64,000 nt of DNA from an uncultured Desulfovibrionaceae bacterium (GCA_949299515.1 CASGAP010000011.1:62001-126000); one strand, 5' to 3'; counted from the stretch's first letter, positions 31,201 through 40,156 are shown. The notes: a model not told the origin generated them from the sequence alone. A program made the numbers and translations.

Positions 31201-31988
31201 TCCGGAGTAAGACCTTTCCAGGGGGAAGGCGTAATTTCGATAAGCTTTTGGTGATTGCGCTGAACGGAGCAGTCACGTTCGTCACAGGCAAAAACGTTGC
31301 CGTACTTGTCCGCAATAACCTGAATTTCTATATGACGGACATTTTCAAGATATTTTTCAACAAAAAGACGGGGATTGCCGAAAGACGCTTCTGCCATGGC
31401 TGAGGCTTTATTGAAAGCGTCTTCAAGGGTTTCTTCGTCGCGGATAACAAAAATGCCGCGTCCGCCTCCGCCGCCCTCTGCCTTGAGCATGGCAGGCATA
31501 CCTATTTCACGGATAAGCGCTTTTGCTTCTTCAACGGTAACAGAACCTTCAGACCCGGGAACAACTGGGATATTCAGCTCTTTTGCGATATTGCGGGCCT
31601 CTACCTTATTGCCGAGCATACGCATGGCGTCGGCATCTGCACCGATAAACAGAATGCCCGCTTCCTGGCATTTGCGCGGAAACGTATCGTCTTCGGAAGC
31701 AAAGCCCCAGCCCGGGTGAATAGCAACAACACCGCGCTTTTTGGCTTTGCTGATAATCAAATCAAGATCAAGGTATGAAGTCGGGTCAGCCCCCAGCAGC
31801 ATAAGTTCTTGGGCAGAAGCGACAGCCGGAGATGTTTTGTCCACATCCGTAGCCGTCATAATTGCTGTTGCGTGGAAGCGTTCACGAATGGAACGGCATA
31901 TACGACGCGCGGGAATACCGCGGTTAGCAACGAGAATTGGCTTACCTCTCAATTCTTCCAATAATTCATCCATAGTTTTTGAAGCCAT
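28242..31988 (-). CDS. pyc: Pyruvate carboxylase with C-terminal zinc ribbon
   Basis: Biotin enzyme making oxaloacetate from pyruvate and bicarbonate. Order of domains: biotin carboxylase ('VANRGIPARRICRS' at the start, 'MLKAEGGGGGRGIF', 'FVEKYLENVRHIEIQVIAD'), carboxyltransferase ('HFTDTTARDQTQSNSG', 'LGLKDMAGNCSP', 'HYHRHYTDGL'), and a biotinyl domain around residue 1161. The biotin site reads 'SIMKQEKAV' instead of the usual 'AMKME/MKM'. After it come two cysteine pairs (1208/1213 and 1225/1228, 'CPSKDC'...'CPYC'), a zinc-ribbon-like tail not part of ordinary pyruvate carboxylases. 1248 residues. birA ends 3 bases upstream. Confidence 0.92.
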   Translation of the reverse strand: MASKTMDELLEELRGKPILVANRGIPARRICRSIRERFHATAIMTATDVDKTSPAVASAQELMLLGADPTSYLDLDLIISKAKKRGVVAIHPGWGFASEDDTFPRKCQEAGILFIGADADAMRMLGNKVEARNIAKELNIPVVPGSEGSVTVEEAKALIREIGMPAMLKAEGGGGGRGIFVIRDEETLEDAFNKASAMAEASFGNPRLFVEKYLENVRHIEIQVIADKYGNVFACDERDCSVQRNHQKLIEITPSPWKGLTPELRARLKEYSVRLAKAVNYHSLCTVEFLVTEDGTPYLIEVNTRLQVEHGITESRYGIDLVETQIALAFGVPLTLTDENTQGYHTAMQVRINCEDPKNGFSPNSGRITRYISPGGPGVRIDSNLSAGYDFPSNYDSAGSLLIAYGLGWDKVCSIMSRALDEYSVRGVKTTIPFYRHVLTNERFRKADFDTTFIEHTPELLNYQDLFPEAERLSRLVAEISAKGYNPHVQLGKYRTSDTPRMPRFEPVLPPIKKEVRQTPSVYPVGDRDAVLDFVRDSNKIHFTDTTARDQTQSNSGNRFRLAEDRLIGPYLDNCQFFSLENGGGAHFHVNMMANMTYPFSEAKAWNNFAPKTMKQILVRSTNVLGYSPQPKNLMQRTCEMICDNYHVIRCFDFLNDTRNMKPLAEVILSRKDIIFEPALSVTPGRGFDVDHYLDVTKQMLSMVAGVLGVSEERASNTIILGLKDMAGNCSPRFVRELVTAVRKRWPNLVLHYHRHYTDGLFTPALAEAAKAGAHILDVALGAGVRSYGQGDVLSTATHLEEEFGIRNFLNKDIIRDANFVLKQIMPYYDRYCAPYFQGIDHDVVYHGMPGGATSSSQEGAMKQGYIHLLPYMLRFLAGTRQIVKYHDVTPGSQITWNTAFLAVTGAWKRGEMQEVTKLLEILDTVVNTKEEDLSKAMKKDRLCLYQDCNDAFRNLLLGKFGKLPLGFPDDWVYQSAFGDKWKNALRDRTEDSPLQHLEPVNFAMEEQACEKILKRKPSEEELVMYMNHPGDSIKNIQFRQDFGDPNALPLDVWFEGLEIGRELQFTDDGGKPHSITIYHISPVSDKGTVEVRYAYDSQFMTHEVKVADPTGTASAEVLMADPNDKNQIGAPSNGDLWVTYVKVGDIVKKGQELFNISIMKQEKAVLSPRNGIVTKVYKTADYKVSRKMTPVHEGELIMEIDSMPLTCPSKDCGKPLAYTDASFCPYCGTKISASYKAKFTANSETNS

Positions 31989-31991
31989 AAT

Positions 31992-33005
31992 CTACCCTTT
32001 AATCTTGGTGACAGAACCACCGACAATGCACATTAAACCACTGCAGGAAGAAAGAAGCAGTTCTCCTTCCTGTCCTAAACCGATAATTTGCCCTTCCAGA
32101 TCTGCGCTGCCTGTTTCCGCAAACAAAGCGTCCTGTTTGACAAGGGCATCTTTTATAAGCACCGTATCCCCAAGAAATGCCAAATATTTTTTATATGCGG
32201 CATTCCAAGTATGGGTATTGCAGGATAATATTGTTTTTTCATAACACAGTTTTATTTCTTTCACAAGTGCAAACCAAAAGCCCAAAATTATAAGAAATCT
32301 TATAAATTTTTCTGTGTTTTCAAGATGTTGCAGAGAGTCTTGACAGCTCTTCGCAAGCTCGGGCACAAGAGAATTGTAAAAAATGTCCAAAAATTTCTTT
32401 TGCCTGTCCTTTTCCCAAAAACCCGCAAGCCTGCCTGCCGAAATAAAAAAATTATCACGCAGAAGCGAATCGTCCGGACAAGCCGCAAGATTAATCCCGG
32501 TGCCTGCCGCAAGCTGGCCGCCGCGCTGCTCAAGCAGTATGCCTCCTATTTTTACATATCGTCCGTCCTGCTTCTGCACCAAATCATTGGGCCATTTCAA
32601 TTCTACTGCAAAACCCAGATTTTCCAAAGCCTGCGCAAAAAGCAGACCTGCCGCGGGCGCGGCGGCATCGGTATTGAACGGTGCCGCGTCAGGCAAAACC
32701 AATGCCGTATACAGGTTATCCCGCATGGACTGCCATTTTCGGCGCAACTGGCCGCGGCCGCTTGTCTGCTCCCGGCAGACAATGCTTGAAAATTCCCTGA
32801 GTTTACCCCGTCCCGAAAGTTCATGAAACGCATCCAGCGTGCTGGTTATCTTTCCGAAAACAAACACATCGTGCCCAAAATCAAGCGGCACACTCAAAAA
32901 TCCAGGAAGCAGACAACCCATCCAGGAAGAAAAAAAAGCATTATGCTCCCGGGCAAAATCTTGCTCGACACAGCACAATGCTTTATTTTGAATAGAACGA
33001 TCCAT
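31992..33005 (-). CDS. birA: Biotin-protein ligase BirA (no DNA-binding domain)
   Basis: Attaches biotin to carrier lysines. The 337-residue protein has the catalytic loop 'QTSGRGQLRRKWQS', then 'LKWPNDLV' and 'KIGGILLE', 'GTGINLA', the ligase core. The N-terminus (~60 residues) lacks a winged helix, so it is a class I enzyme and cannot repress biotin genes as E. coli BirA does. It sits directly before pyc, almost certainly its main substrate, in the same transcript. Confidence 0.9.
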   Translation of the reverse strand: MDRSIQNKALCCVEQDFAREHNAFFSSWMGCLLPGFLSVPLDFGHDVFVFGKITSTLDAFHELSGRGKLREFSSIVCREQTSGRGQLRRKWQSMRDNLYTALVLPDAAPFNTDAAAPAAGLLFAQALENLGFAVELKWPNDLVQKQDGRYVKIGGILLEQRGGQLAAGTGINLAACPDDSLLRDNFFISAGRLAGFWEKDRQKKFLDIFYNSLVPELAKSCQDSLQHLENTEKFIRFLIILGFWFALVKEIKLCYEKTILSCNTHTWNAAYKKYLAFLGDTVLIKDALVKQDALFAETGSADLEGQIIGLGQEGELLLSSCSGLMCIVGGSVTKIKG

Positions 33006-33007
33006 TG

Positions 33008-33817
33008 CTATTTTACTTCTGTTTTGCTTTCTATAATGGTATCGCGGACGCCGAATTTTTTAAAGCGTTCCTGACTTTCTTTCAGACGCTGTTCCGTTCC
33101 GATAAGCAGAACATGAATAAAATACCAATTTCCTTTGCTGTCTTTTTTTATGTTCTTTTTAGTCCTGAACCCGTCCGATTCAAGCTTTATGCGCAAATCA
33201 TCGGCCTGAGCCTCGTTTCTGAATGCCGCGACACGGATATCAAAATCATATTTTTTTCCGGCATTGGCAGCGGCCTGCGCTTCCTGCTTTTTAGCCTCAA
33301 GCGCTTTTTCTTTGGCTTCCGCGGCTTTTTTGGCTTCTTCCTCTTCCTTGGCTATCTGTTCGGCGGTTTTGCGCTCCGGCTCTTTTTTCAGCTCGGTCAT
33401 AAACTGCAGTTCTTCTTTCGGCAAAACTTCCGCTTTTTTCTCTTCCTGAAATTTTGCCGTAAGCTGTACGGGTTCTTCTTTATGAACGGCAGGAGTCATG
33501 CCTTTGCCGATAATAAGCCCGAACAAAAACGCAAAAGCCACGGACGTAACAATGGTCACCAAAGCCGTAATGCAGGCAGAAGAACTTAACGTTATCCCCT
33601 GCTTTGCCGGCTCTGCGGACTCCTGCGGAGTATCCTGCTCTGCAGCAGCATACTCCCGGACATATTCGCGGGGTTTTGTTTTTATGAACCCGTCTTCCAT
33701 TTCATCGGCGCTTTCTTTTTCTTCCTGCTCTTTTGCGGCCAGAAGTTTTTTAACGCTGTCAAGAAAAGGATTTGCCTTTTTTACCTTTGGGGTATGACGA
33801 TAATTGGGGCCTGCCAC
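33008..33817 (-). CDS. SPOR-domain membrane protein
   Basis: Predicted single-pass inner-membrane protein. In the 269-residue form the order is a charged cytoplasmic N-terminus, one hydrophobic helix ('CITALVTIVTSVAFAFLFGLI'-like, about residues 85-105), an E/K/A-rich coiled-coil linker, and a C-terminal SPOR domain ('YDFDIRVAAFRNEAQADDLRIKL...FIHVLLIGTEQRLKESQERF') that in this family binds denuded septal peptidoglycan. I prefer the GTG start at 33817, with AAGGGA six bases upstream; an upstream start at 33856 would overlap argS. It lies 10 bases after argS and 2 before birA. Confidence 0.8.
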   Translation of the reverse strand: MAGPNYRHTPKVKKANPFLDSVKKLLAAKEQEEKESADEMEDGFIKTKPREYVREYAAAEQDTPQESAEPAKQGITLSSSACITALVTIVTSVAFAFLFGLIIGKGMTPAVHKEEPVQLTAKFQEEKKAEVLPKEELQFMTELKKEPERKTAEQIAKEEEEAKKAAEAKEKALEAKKQEAQAAANAGKKYDFDIRVAAFRNEAQADDLRIKLESDGFRTKKNIKKDSKGNWYFIHVLLIGTEQRLKESQERFKKFGVRDTIIESKTEVK

Positions 33818-33827
33818 AACACATCCC

Positions 33828-35474
33828 TTACATGGTTTCCGGTGCTTCCACACCAAGCAGGTTCAAGCCGCTGCGAAGAACAGTGCCCACAACCCTAAGC
33901 AGAGCCAAACGTGCCAGCACGGCTTTTGCTTCGCCGCTCAAAACAGGGGTATTGGCATAATAACTGTGGAATTTTCCCGCAAGATCCATAAGATAAAAAC
34001 TGATAATATGCACAGCCTTGGCCTTTGCGGCGTCAAGCACGGCTTCCTCGAAATGCAGAGCAGCGCGGATAAGGGCGATGTCGGAACTGTCCGTAAGTTC
34101 GGAAAGCACGTCAAGCTCGGAAGTTTCGGGAAGCACATGACCGTTTTCGGCGGCACGGCGCAGCAGCGTTTTAATGCGCGCATGGGCATACTGCACATAA
34201 TATACGGGATTTTCAAGATTGCGCTGTTTTACCAAATCCAAATCAAAATCAAGCGGCTGATCGCTCTTTCTGGAAAGGAACATAAAGCGTGCGGCATCTA
34301 CGCCCACTTCGTCCACAACTTCCCTCAGGGTGATAAATTCACCGGAACGGGTGGACATGGCCACAGGTTCCCCGCCGCGCAGCAGATTGACAAGCTGAAT
34401 AAGAATAACCGTAAAATCCTCTTTCGGATTTTTGCCCAACGTTTCGATGGCTGCGGCCATACGCGGAACATAACCGTGATGGTCGGCTCCCCATACGTCA
34501 ATCATTTCGTCAAAGCCGCGGTTGATTTTATCCGCATGATACGCAATATCGGAAGCAAAATAGGTTAAAAATCCGTCACGTTTGCGCAGCACGCGGTCTT
34601 TGTCGTCACCAAACAGCGTGGCTTTAAACCACAGCGCACCGTCCTGCTCATACACGTAGCCTTTTTCTTTCAGAGAACGCAGGGTTTTTTCCACAACCCC
34701 AGTATTTACAAGGCTGGATTCGGAAAACCAAACCTGGTGTTCAACCCTGAAATCTTCCAAATCTTTTTTGATGCCGTCCATAATGCTCTGCATGGCATAT
34801 TTGAAGCAGCGGTATTCCGCGTCGGAACGCTGCGGAAGCTCAGGATCTTCTTTGAGCATTTCCTTTGCAATATCGATAATATATTCGCCTTTATAATAAT
34901 CTTCCGGATAGGTGACGGGCATATTGCACAAATCCTGCATTCTGAGCCAGGTAGAAAGACCAAGCAGACGCATTTGCAGGCCGGCATCGTTTATATAATA
35001 TTCCGTGCTGACATCATAACCGGCAAAACGCAGAATTCTTGCCATACTGTCGCCTACGGCCGCGCCGCGTCCGTGACCGATATGCAGCGGCCCCGTGGGA
35101 TTGGCGGAAACGTATTCGACATTGACTTTTCTGTTGTTTCCGTATGTCAAAGAGCCGAAAGCATCTTTAAGTCCTTCCATGAGCAAAACCTGCTCATGCC
35201 AAAAACTTTGCTTAAATGTCACGTTGATAAAGCCGGGGCCTGCGATTTCCACTTTTTCGACAAGCGGATTGCCGGAAAGTTCGGCACAAATTTCTTCCGC
35301 TATGGCGCGGGGAGCTTTTTGGCAGACTTTTGCCAGGGTCATGGCAATATTGGTTGCCAAATCGCCGTGCTTAGGATCCTTGGGCAGTTCAATGACGGCC
35401 TTTTCCGGCCATTCCCAGGATTTAGCTTTTACAATATTTTCCAAAGCCTCTTTCAAAACCTGTATATCACGCAT
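33828..35474 (-). CDS. argS: Arginyl-tRNA synthetase
   Basis: Charges tRNA(Arg). The 548-residue class I synthetase has the HIGH motif in 'SANPTGPLHIGHGRGAAVGD', the KMSKS-equivalent region 'MSTRSGEFITLREVVDEVG', the N-terminal Add-1 domain and the C-terminal DALR anticodon-binding domain ending 'GLNLLGVEAPETM'. First gene of a minus-strand series with the SPOR protein, birA, pyc and ppsA. Confidence 0.96.
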   Translation of the reverse strand: MRDIQVLKEALENIVKAKSWEWPEKAVIELPKDPKHGDLATNIAMTLAKVCQKAPRAIAEEICAELSGNPLVEKVEIAGPGFINVTFKQSFWHEQVLLMEGLKDAFGSLTYGNNRKVNVEYVSANPTGPLHIGHGRGAAVGDSMARILRFAGYDVSTEYYINDAGLQMRLLGLSTWLRMQDLCNMPVTYPEDYYKGEYIIDIAKEMLKEDPELPQRSDAEYRCFKYAMQSIMDGIKKDLEDFRVEHQVWFSESSLVNTGVVEKTLRSLKEKGYVYEQDGALWFKATLFGDDKDRVLRKRDGFLTYFASDIAYHADKINRGFDEMIDVWGADHHGYVPRMAAAIETLGKNPKEDFTVILIQLVNLLRGGEPVAMSTRSGEFITLREVVDEVGVDAARFMFLSRKSDQPLDFDLDLVKQRNLENPVYYVQYAHARIKTLLRRAAENGHVLPETSELDVLSELTDSSDIALIRAALHFEEAVLDAAKAKAVHIISFYLMDLAGKFHSYYANTPVLSGEAKAVLARLALLRVVGTVLRSGLNLLGVEAPETM

Positions 35475-35588
35475 ATCGGCACCTTTTCTGTATTGAATTC
35501 AGACACAAAATTTGTTAGGAAAAAATTATACAGAAAAAACTCCCCATTAGCAAATAAAATTTTTTATTCTTTTCCATAAGGAATATGT

Positions 35589-36320
35589 ATGCTTGACAAT
35601 ATTTTTTCTTTTCAGTTCAGCGGCATAAAAAATGTGCACTGCCTTATTCAGGGCAAAAACCAAAATACCGCCTTTTCCCTCGGCAGCATTGCTTTCGGCC
35701 GCGGCGAAGACAACGCGGCAATCAGGCAAAACAGACAATACCTCTTTGAAAAGTTAGGTATGCCCGTACTGGAAGTACACCAAATCCATTCAAATATCCT
35801 GCACTTTTCGCCGCAGCCGATTTCCTGGCATGAACAGGCCAATCTTGACGGAGACGGTATTGCCGCAGATACGCCCAAAACAGCCCTGCTCATCAAAACC
35901 GCGGACTGCCAGCCCGTTCTTTTCTGCCACAAAAACGGACGGCACATCATGGCGCTGCACGTGGGCTGGCGCGGCAACAGAAACGGATTTATCATGCAGG
36001 CAGTCGATGAATTTTGCCGCAAGTACGAGCTATGCGCCCGGGATTTGCTTGCCGTGCGCGGCCCCAGCCTCGGCAGCCGCGAAGCGGAATTTGTCAGCTT
36101 TTCCGAAGAATGGGGCAATGAATACAGCCCATGGTTTAACGAAGCAACACAGACGCTCGATTTATGGGAACTTACCAGACACCAGCTGCGGCAGGCCGGA
36201 TTAAAACAGGAAAACATATACAGCCTGGATTTGTGCACAAAAACCATGCACAACCAATTTTTCTCTCACAGACACGACAGCGGCACGGGAAGACAGGCAA
36301 GCATAATCTGGTTTGAATAA
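35589..36320 (+). CDS. pgeF: PgeF/YfiH family (DUF152) multicopper-like purine nucleoside phosphorylase
   Basis: The 243-residue protein has the family signatures 'VHQIHSNIL', 'DGDGIAADTPKTALLIKTADCQPVL', 'HVGWRGNRNGFI' and a final 'SHRHDSGTGRQASIIW'. Members were first called laccases; later work found purine nucleoside phosphorylase/adenosine deaminase activity and a role in correcting peptidoglycan precursors. The start at 35589 has AAGGA upstream. It stands alone, divergent from argS. Confidence 0.88.
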   Translation: MLDNIFSFQFSGIKNVHCLIQGKNQNTAFSLGSIAFGRGEDNAAIRQNRQYLFEKLGMPVLEVHQIHSNILHFSPQPISWHEQANLDGDGIAADTPKTALLIKTADCQPVLFCHKNGRHIMALHVGWRGNRNGFIMQAVDEFCRKYELCARDLLAVRGPSLGSREAEFVSFSEEWGNEYSPWFNEATQTLDLWELTRHQLRQAGLKQENIYSLDLCTKTMHNQFFSHRHDSGTGRQASIIWFE

Positions 36321-36340
36321 CCGCACAGAAAAAAACGGAT

Positions 36341-36371
36341 AAAAAAAGGACCGGGCAAGCCCGATCCTTTT
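36341..36371. terminator. Bidirectional terminator between pgeF and the cytochrome gene
   Basis: Stem AAAAGGA-CGGGC / GCCCG-TCCTTTT with one mismatch, A7 on the left and T4CATTTT on the right; serves both convergent genes. Confidence 0.85.
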
Positions 36372-36393
36372 CATTTTCCGCAAACCATGCCGA

Positions 36394-37230
36394 TTACGGA
36401 TGGTCTTTAAACATATTGCCTGTGGCTTCGGTTCCGCTGTGGCACGGCGTGCAGTCCATAACACCCTTTGCCCAGTTGGATTCCGTTCCCTTTGTCTGGT
36501 GACAGCTGCCGCAGTATTCCACGGATTCCTGTACCGGAAAAGCGGTTTTGAATTCCTTGCCAAGTTCGATTTTCTTATTGAAAATTTCCACGGCTTTATA
36601 TGCCACGTCGGCAGTCAGGCGGCCGCAGCGTTCGTTGCGTTTCTTGTCGGTAGCTTCGATATTGTTTTCATAGCACCATTTGGAAACGGAAATATGACAC
36701 AAAACAGAACCGGAAACATTGGCGGGGATTGCCCCTTTTACACCCTGTGCGGCATCTTTCGGATCATAAATCGGCAGACTCGCGGTTTCGTACCAGCGAT
36801 ACAGTTCGTTTACCATGGGAGTTCTTTCGTCCCTGCCCCAGAACAACGCATATGCCGCAGCAGCACCGTACAAGGCACCGCAAATGGTTCCCCAGTCGGA
36901 AATACCGCCTTTGTTAGCTTCAAGCATGGAAAACGGGAATTGATTGTACGGCGCGCCGTATTTTTCGCCAAGCATACCCACTATGCTGTAAAATGCGCCG
37001 TACCCGCAGGCATAGCCTTTATACCAGTATCCGTCATAAGCAACTGCCGCACTTTCCGCAGGGTCAAGCTTATGCGGGATCCAGCCGAATTCGCCGTTTA
37101 CCTGCTGGAAACGGTTTTTAGGCGCAGCCGCATACACCATTTTTGCACCGCCGTCCACAATGGAGCTTACCGCACCGCCGGCAACCAACGCACCGAAACC
37201 GAACAAACAATCACGTCTGCTTAAACCCAT
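36394..37230 (-). CDS. Split-Soret cytochrome c
   Basis: Periplasmic diheme c-type cytochrome of the kind described from Desulfovibrio desulfuricans. The 278-residue precursor begins with a twin-arginine-like signal ('MGLSRRDCLFGFGALVAGG'). It has a large N-terminal domain with several cysteines ('ACGYGAFYS', 'TICGALYGAAAAY', 'SVLCH', 'ERCGRL') of the C_GCAxxG_C_C type. Two heme-binding CXXCH sites lie near the end: 'CGSCH' and 'CTPCH'. Its physiological role is not settled; electron storage or transfer is assumed. The Tat-like signal implies export after cofactor binding in the cytoplasm. Confidence 0.9.
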   Translation of the reverse strand: MGLSRRDCLFGFGALVAGGAVSSIVDGGAKMVYAAAPKNRFQQVNGEFGWIPHKLDPAESAAVAYDGYWYKGYACGYGAFYSIVGMLGEKYGAPYNQFPFSMLEANKGGISDWGTICGALYGAAAAYALFWGRDERTPMVNELYRWYETASLPIYDPKDAAQGVKGAIPANVSGSVLCHISVSKWCYENNIEATDKKRNERCGRLTADVAYKAVEIFNKKIELGKEFKTAFPVQESVEYCGSCHQTKGTESNWAKGVMDCTPCHSGTEATGNMFKDHP

Positions 37231-37288
37231 AACACACTCCTAATTCGTTTTTTCACAATTAATAAAATCACCCTAAACCTTATTAGGA

Positions 37289-37317
37289 GCAATACCACAG
37301 CAAAAATAAAATGTCAA
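37289..37317 (-). promoter_or_regulatory. Promoter of the split-Soret cytochrome gene
   Basis: On the minus strand TTGACA (37317-37312), 17-base spacer, TATTGC (37294-37289). This gives a leader of about 50 bases containing TAGGAG just before the ATG at 37230. The rest of the 249-base gap is AT-rich. Confidence 0.6.
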
Positions 37318-37427
37318 TAGATTTCAAAAAATTATCACAGTCACTATTTTTTAATCTAATAAACTGATTTTATAGATTTTTACATTGTTCATTTTATAAC
37401 AAAACACATTATACCTATAAAAATACA

Positions 37428-37455
37428 TAAAAAAAGGACAGCTTTTCGGCTGTCC
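37428..37455 (-). terminator. Terminator of the nadCAB operon
   Basis: Minus-strand stem GGACAGC / GCTGTCC with a six-base loop followed by T7-8, 25 bases past the nadB stop. Confidence 0.9.
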
Positions 37456-37479
37456 CCTTCAAATTCCGACAGATACCGT

Positions 37480-39060
37480 TTATTCGGCGCGGTGATGACA
37501 TCCCAAACTGTTTTTGTTGCGCAGCGCCGCCTGCGTAATAAGATACGCCGTATTGCAGCCGTGGAACAAGCGCACAAGCGCGGGAGAAAGCGGCGTATGC
37601 CTATAAAAATCGTGCAGATGGCTGGACAAATCGCGAAGCTCGCCGAAAGCGCGGTGCAGACGGCTTTCCGTACGCATAATCCCCACATAGTTCCACATGA
37701 TATTGCGTATGCTCGCCCAGTCCTGCGCAATAAGCGCGGGATCGTCGTTATGTTCGCTGCCCGTATTTTCCCATTCGCTGACGGAAGCAAACACGCGTTC
37801 GTCAATGCAGCTGCGGCTGGCAAGATTTTCCGCAATATCCTTGCCCGCACCGAAGCCCCACAGCAGGGCTTCAAGCAAAGACGTACTGGCGAGCCTATTG
37901 GCACCGTGAATGCCCGTGCAGCTGCACTCGCCCACGGCGTATAAATTGCCCAAAGTGGTTTTGCCCGCAAGGTCCACCAAAATACCGCCGCAAAAATAAT
38001 GTGCGGCAGGCACAACGGGAATATAATCTTTGCGCATATCCACGCCGATTTCCATACAGCTTTGAAATACCGTGGGAAAACGCTTGGTTACGTCGCAGTC
38101 CAAACGGGTTGCGTCAAGAAAAACGTGCTGGGAGCCTGTCATGAGCATTTCCGTCGCAATGGCCTGGGATACGATGTCGCGGGGAGCAAGGCTTTTGCGG
38201 GAATCGTACTTGTGCATGAATTCCCTGCCTTCCAAATCCACAAGCACACCGCCTTCGCCGCGGACTGCCTCGGTAATAAGCGGGTGTTTTTTGCTTTTAT
38301 GGAACAGAGAAGTCGGATGAAACTGCACAAATTCCATATTGGCAAGACGCACGCCGGCGCGCTGTGCCATGGAAATACCCGATCCCACTGCCCAGTCGCT
38401 GTTCGTGGAATGCAGAAACACATTGCCCACGCCGCCTGTGGCAAGCACGGTAAACGTTGCCAAATGACGCTCCACCTGCGAAGTTTCTTCGTTATACGCG
38501 TACACGCCCACACACTGGTTCTGCAGCTGATAGCGGTAAATATCCAAATGGGAATGGTGATCCGTCGTAATAAGGTCAACGGCGGAGCGTTTATACAGCA
38601 GCACAATATTGGGATGTTCCAAAACTGCCTTGTGAATGGCCTCGATAATGGAACGGCCGGTATAGTCGGCACAGTGCAGAATACGCGGCGCGGAATGCCC
38701 GCCCTCAAGGGTCAGATCCCAATCCGCCGCATTGCTGCTGCGCACGTTAAACGGCACGTGCAGACGGTCAATGAGAATTTCCTGCACGGCATCGCCGCCT
38801 TTGTCCGCAAGATGCCGCACGGCTTTGACAAAATTATAATTATGCCCCGCATTCAGCATATCTTTTTCAAGGGCATAAGCTTCTGCAGGATCGTCATGCA
38901 CATAAACAATGCCGCCCTGCGCAAGCTCGGAGTTACCACCGTCCAAAGTTTCCGTAGGACAAATCATATTTACCTGAATGCCCCTGTCCGCCAACGTCAA
39001 TGCCGCGGAACAAGCCGCCAGCCCACTGCCTACTACCAAAACTTCTGAACGATAATACAT
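37480..39060 (-). CDS. nadB: L-aspartate oxidase NadB
   Basis: FAD enzyme oxidising aspartate to iminoaspartate, the first step of de novo NAD synthesis. The 526-residue protein has the dinucleotide fold 'VLVVGSGLAACSAALTLADRG', 'NSELAQGGIVYVHDD', 'RAGVRLANMEFVQFHPTS' and 'GEVLVDLEGREFMHKYD'-like substrate region, and 'AVGECSCTGIHGANRLASTSLLEAL' near the C-terminal part. Last gene of nadC-nadA-nadB on the minus strand, so the whole pathway to nicotinate mononucleotide is together. The anaerobic acceptor is presumably fumarate. Confidence 0.95.
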   Translation of the reverse strand: MYYRSEVLVVGSGLAACSAALTLADRGIQVNMICPTETLDGGNSELAQGGIVYVHDDPAEAYALEKDMLNAGHNYNFVKAVRHLADKGGDAVQEILIDRLHVPFNVRSSNAADWDLTLEGGHSAPRILHCADYTGRSIIEAIHKAVLEHPNIVLLYKRSAVDLITTDHHSHLDIYRYQLQNQCVGVYAYNEETSQVERHLATFTVLATGGVGNVFLHSTNSDWAVGSGISMAQRAGVRLANMEFVQFHPTSLFHKSKKHPLITEAVRGEGGVLVDLEGREFMHKYDSRKSLAPRDIVSQAIATEMLMTGSQHVFLDATRLDCDVTKRFPTVFQSCMEIGVDMRKDYIPVVPAAHYFCGGILVDLAGKTTLGNLYAVGECSCTGIHGANRLASTSLLEALLWGFGAGKDIAENLASRSCIDERVFASVSEWENTGSEHNDDPALIAQDWASIRNIMWNYVGIMRTESRLHRAFGELRDLSSHLHDFYRHTPLSPALVRLFHGCNTAYLITQAALRNKNSLGCHHRAE

Positions 39061-39088
39061 AACTACCTCAACTTCTGCTTATTTCGCC

Positions 39089-40141
39089 TTATTTTGCACA
39101 GTGTTCAAGCATACGGACAAGGGATTTTTTCGCATCTTCCACCATTGTTCCGTCAATGCTGACGCCGCAGGCAGTGCCGTCGGCAATTTCCTGCAGCGTT
39201 TTGCACAAAAGCGCCTCGGTAATTTTCGCCATATCCGGGCACAGGGCATTTTCCAACAGCGGCACGACGGCAACGCCGCGGCTTTTATGTTCGGCGGCAA
39301 GCCTGTTCACCAAATTGGCTTCGGTTCCGATAATTACCGTACTGCCGGGCCGGGCATTTTTCGCAACTTCGATCAGATAGGAAGTAGAGCCCGCACCGTC
39401 GCACTGCCGCACGATTTCCTGCGGACATTCGGGATGCACGTAAATTTTCGCGTCGGGATACGCCGCACGCATTTTTGCGATATGTTCGGATTTAAAAAAT
39501 TCGTGTATGGGGCAGCAGCCGTCCCAAAAAATAAGTTCGGCATTGTCAATAGCGGCAAAATCCAAATCATTCCCGTTATTGCCGATATTGAGCGTATGGC
39601 GCTTATCCTGAGTAATGCCCAGCATATTGCCCACGTTGTTGCCCAAGTTCCTGTCAGGCAGAAACAGCACGCTTTCGCCTTGGCCGTATGCCCATTCCAG
39701 CATTTTTTTCGCATTGGAAGACGTGCACACTGCCCCCCCGTGCTTGCCCACAATGGCCTTTACCGCCAATGACGTATTCACATAAGCAAGGGGAACGATT
39801 TTTTTTCCGTGCGCGAGAATTTTTTCGATAACGACATCAAGCAAAGCGGCAGGCACCATTTCCGCCATAAGGCAGGAAGCATTCATGTCGGGAAGATAAA
39901 CCTTCTGTCCAGGCTTTGCGAGCAGTCTTGCGGACTCTGCCATGAAATGCACGCCGCAGAAAACAATGTGTTCGGCGTCAATGCCGTCTATCATTTGGGC
40001 AAGCTGCAGGGAATCGCCGGCCAAATCCACATGGGCCATAACTTCGTCCTGCTGGTAATGGTGCCCCATTATCACAAGATTGGAACCAAGCTGTGCTTTC
40101 AGATCCTGAATTTTTTGCGCATACACGGATAAAGATTTCAT
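39089..40141 (-). CDS. nadA: Quinolinate synthase NadA
   Basis: [4Fe-4S] enzyme condensing iminoaspartate with dihydroxyacetone phosphate. The 350-residue protein has 'MGHHYQQDEVMAHVDLAGDSLQLAQ', a cysteine in 'MNASCLMAEM', 'VHPECPQEIV' and 'LLENALCPDMAKI'; three such cysteines bind the cluster in this family. It lies 28 bases before nadB and 15 after nadC. Confidence 0.95.
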   Translation of the reverse strand: MKSLSVYAQKIQDLKAQLGSNLVIMGHHYQQDEVMAHVDLAGDSLQLAQMIDGIDAEHIVFCGVHFMAESARLLAKPGQKVYLPDMNASCLMAEMVPAALLDVVIEKILAHGKKIVPLAYVNTSLAVKAIVGKHGGAVCTSSNAKKMLEWAYGQGESVLFLPDRNLGNNVGNMLGITQDKRHTLNIGNNGNDLDFAAIDNAELIFWDGCCPIHEFFKSEHIAKMRAAYPDAKIYVHPECPQEIVRQCDGAGSTSYLIEVAKNARPGSTVIIGTEANLVNRLAAEHKSRGVAVVPLLENALCPDMAKITEALLCKTLQEIADGTACGVSIDGTMVEDAKKSLVRMLEHCAK

Positions 40142-40156
40142 ATGTTCTCCAGTCGG

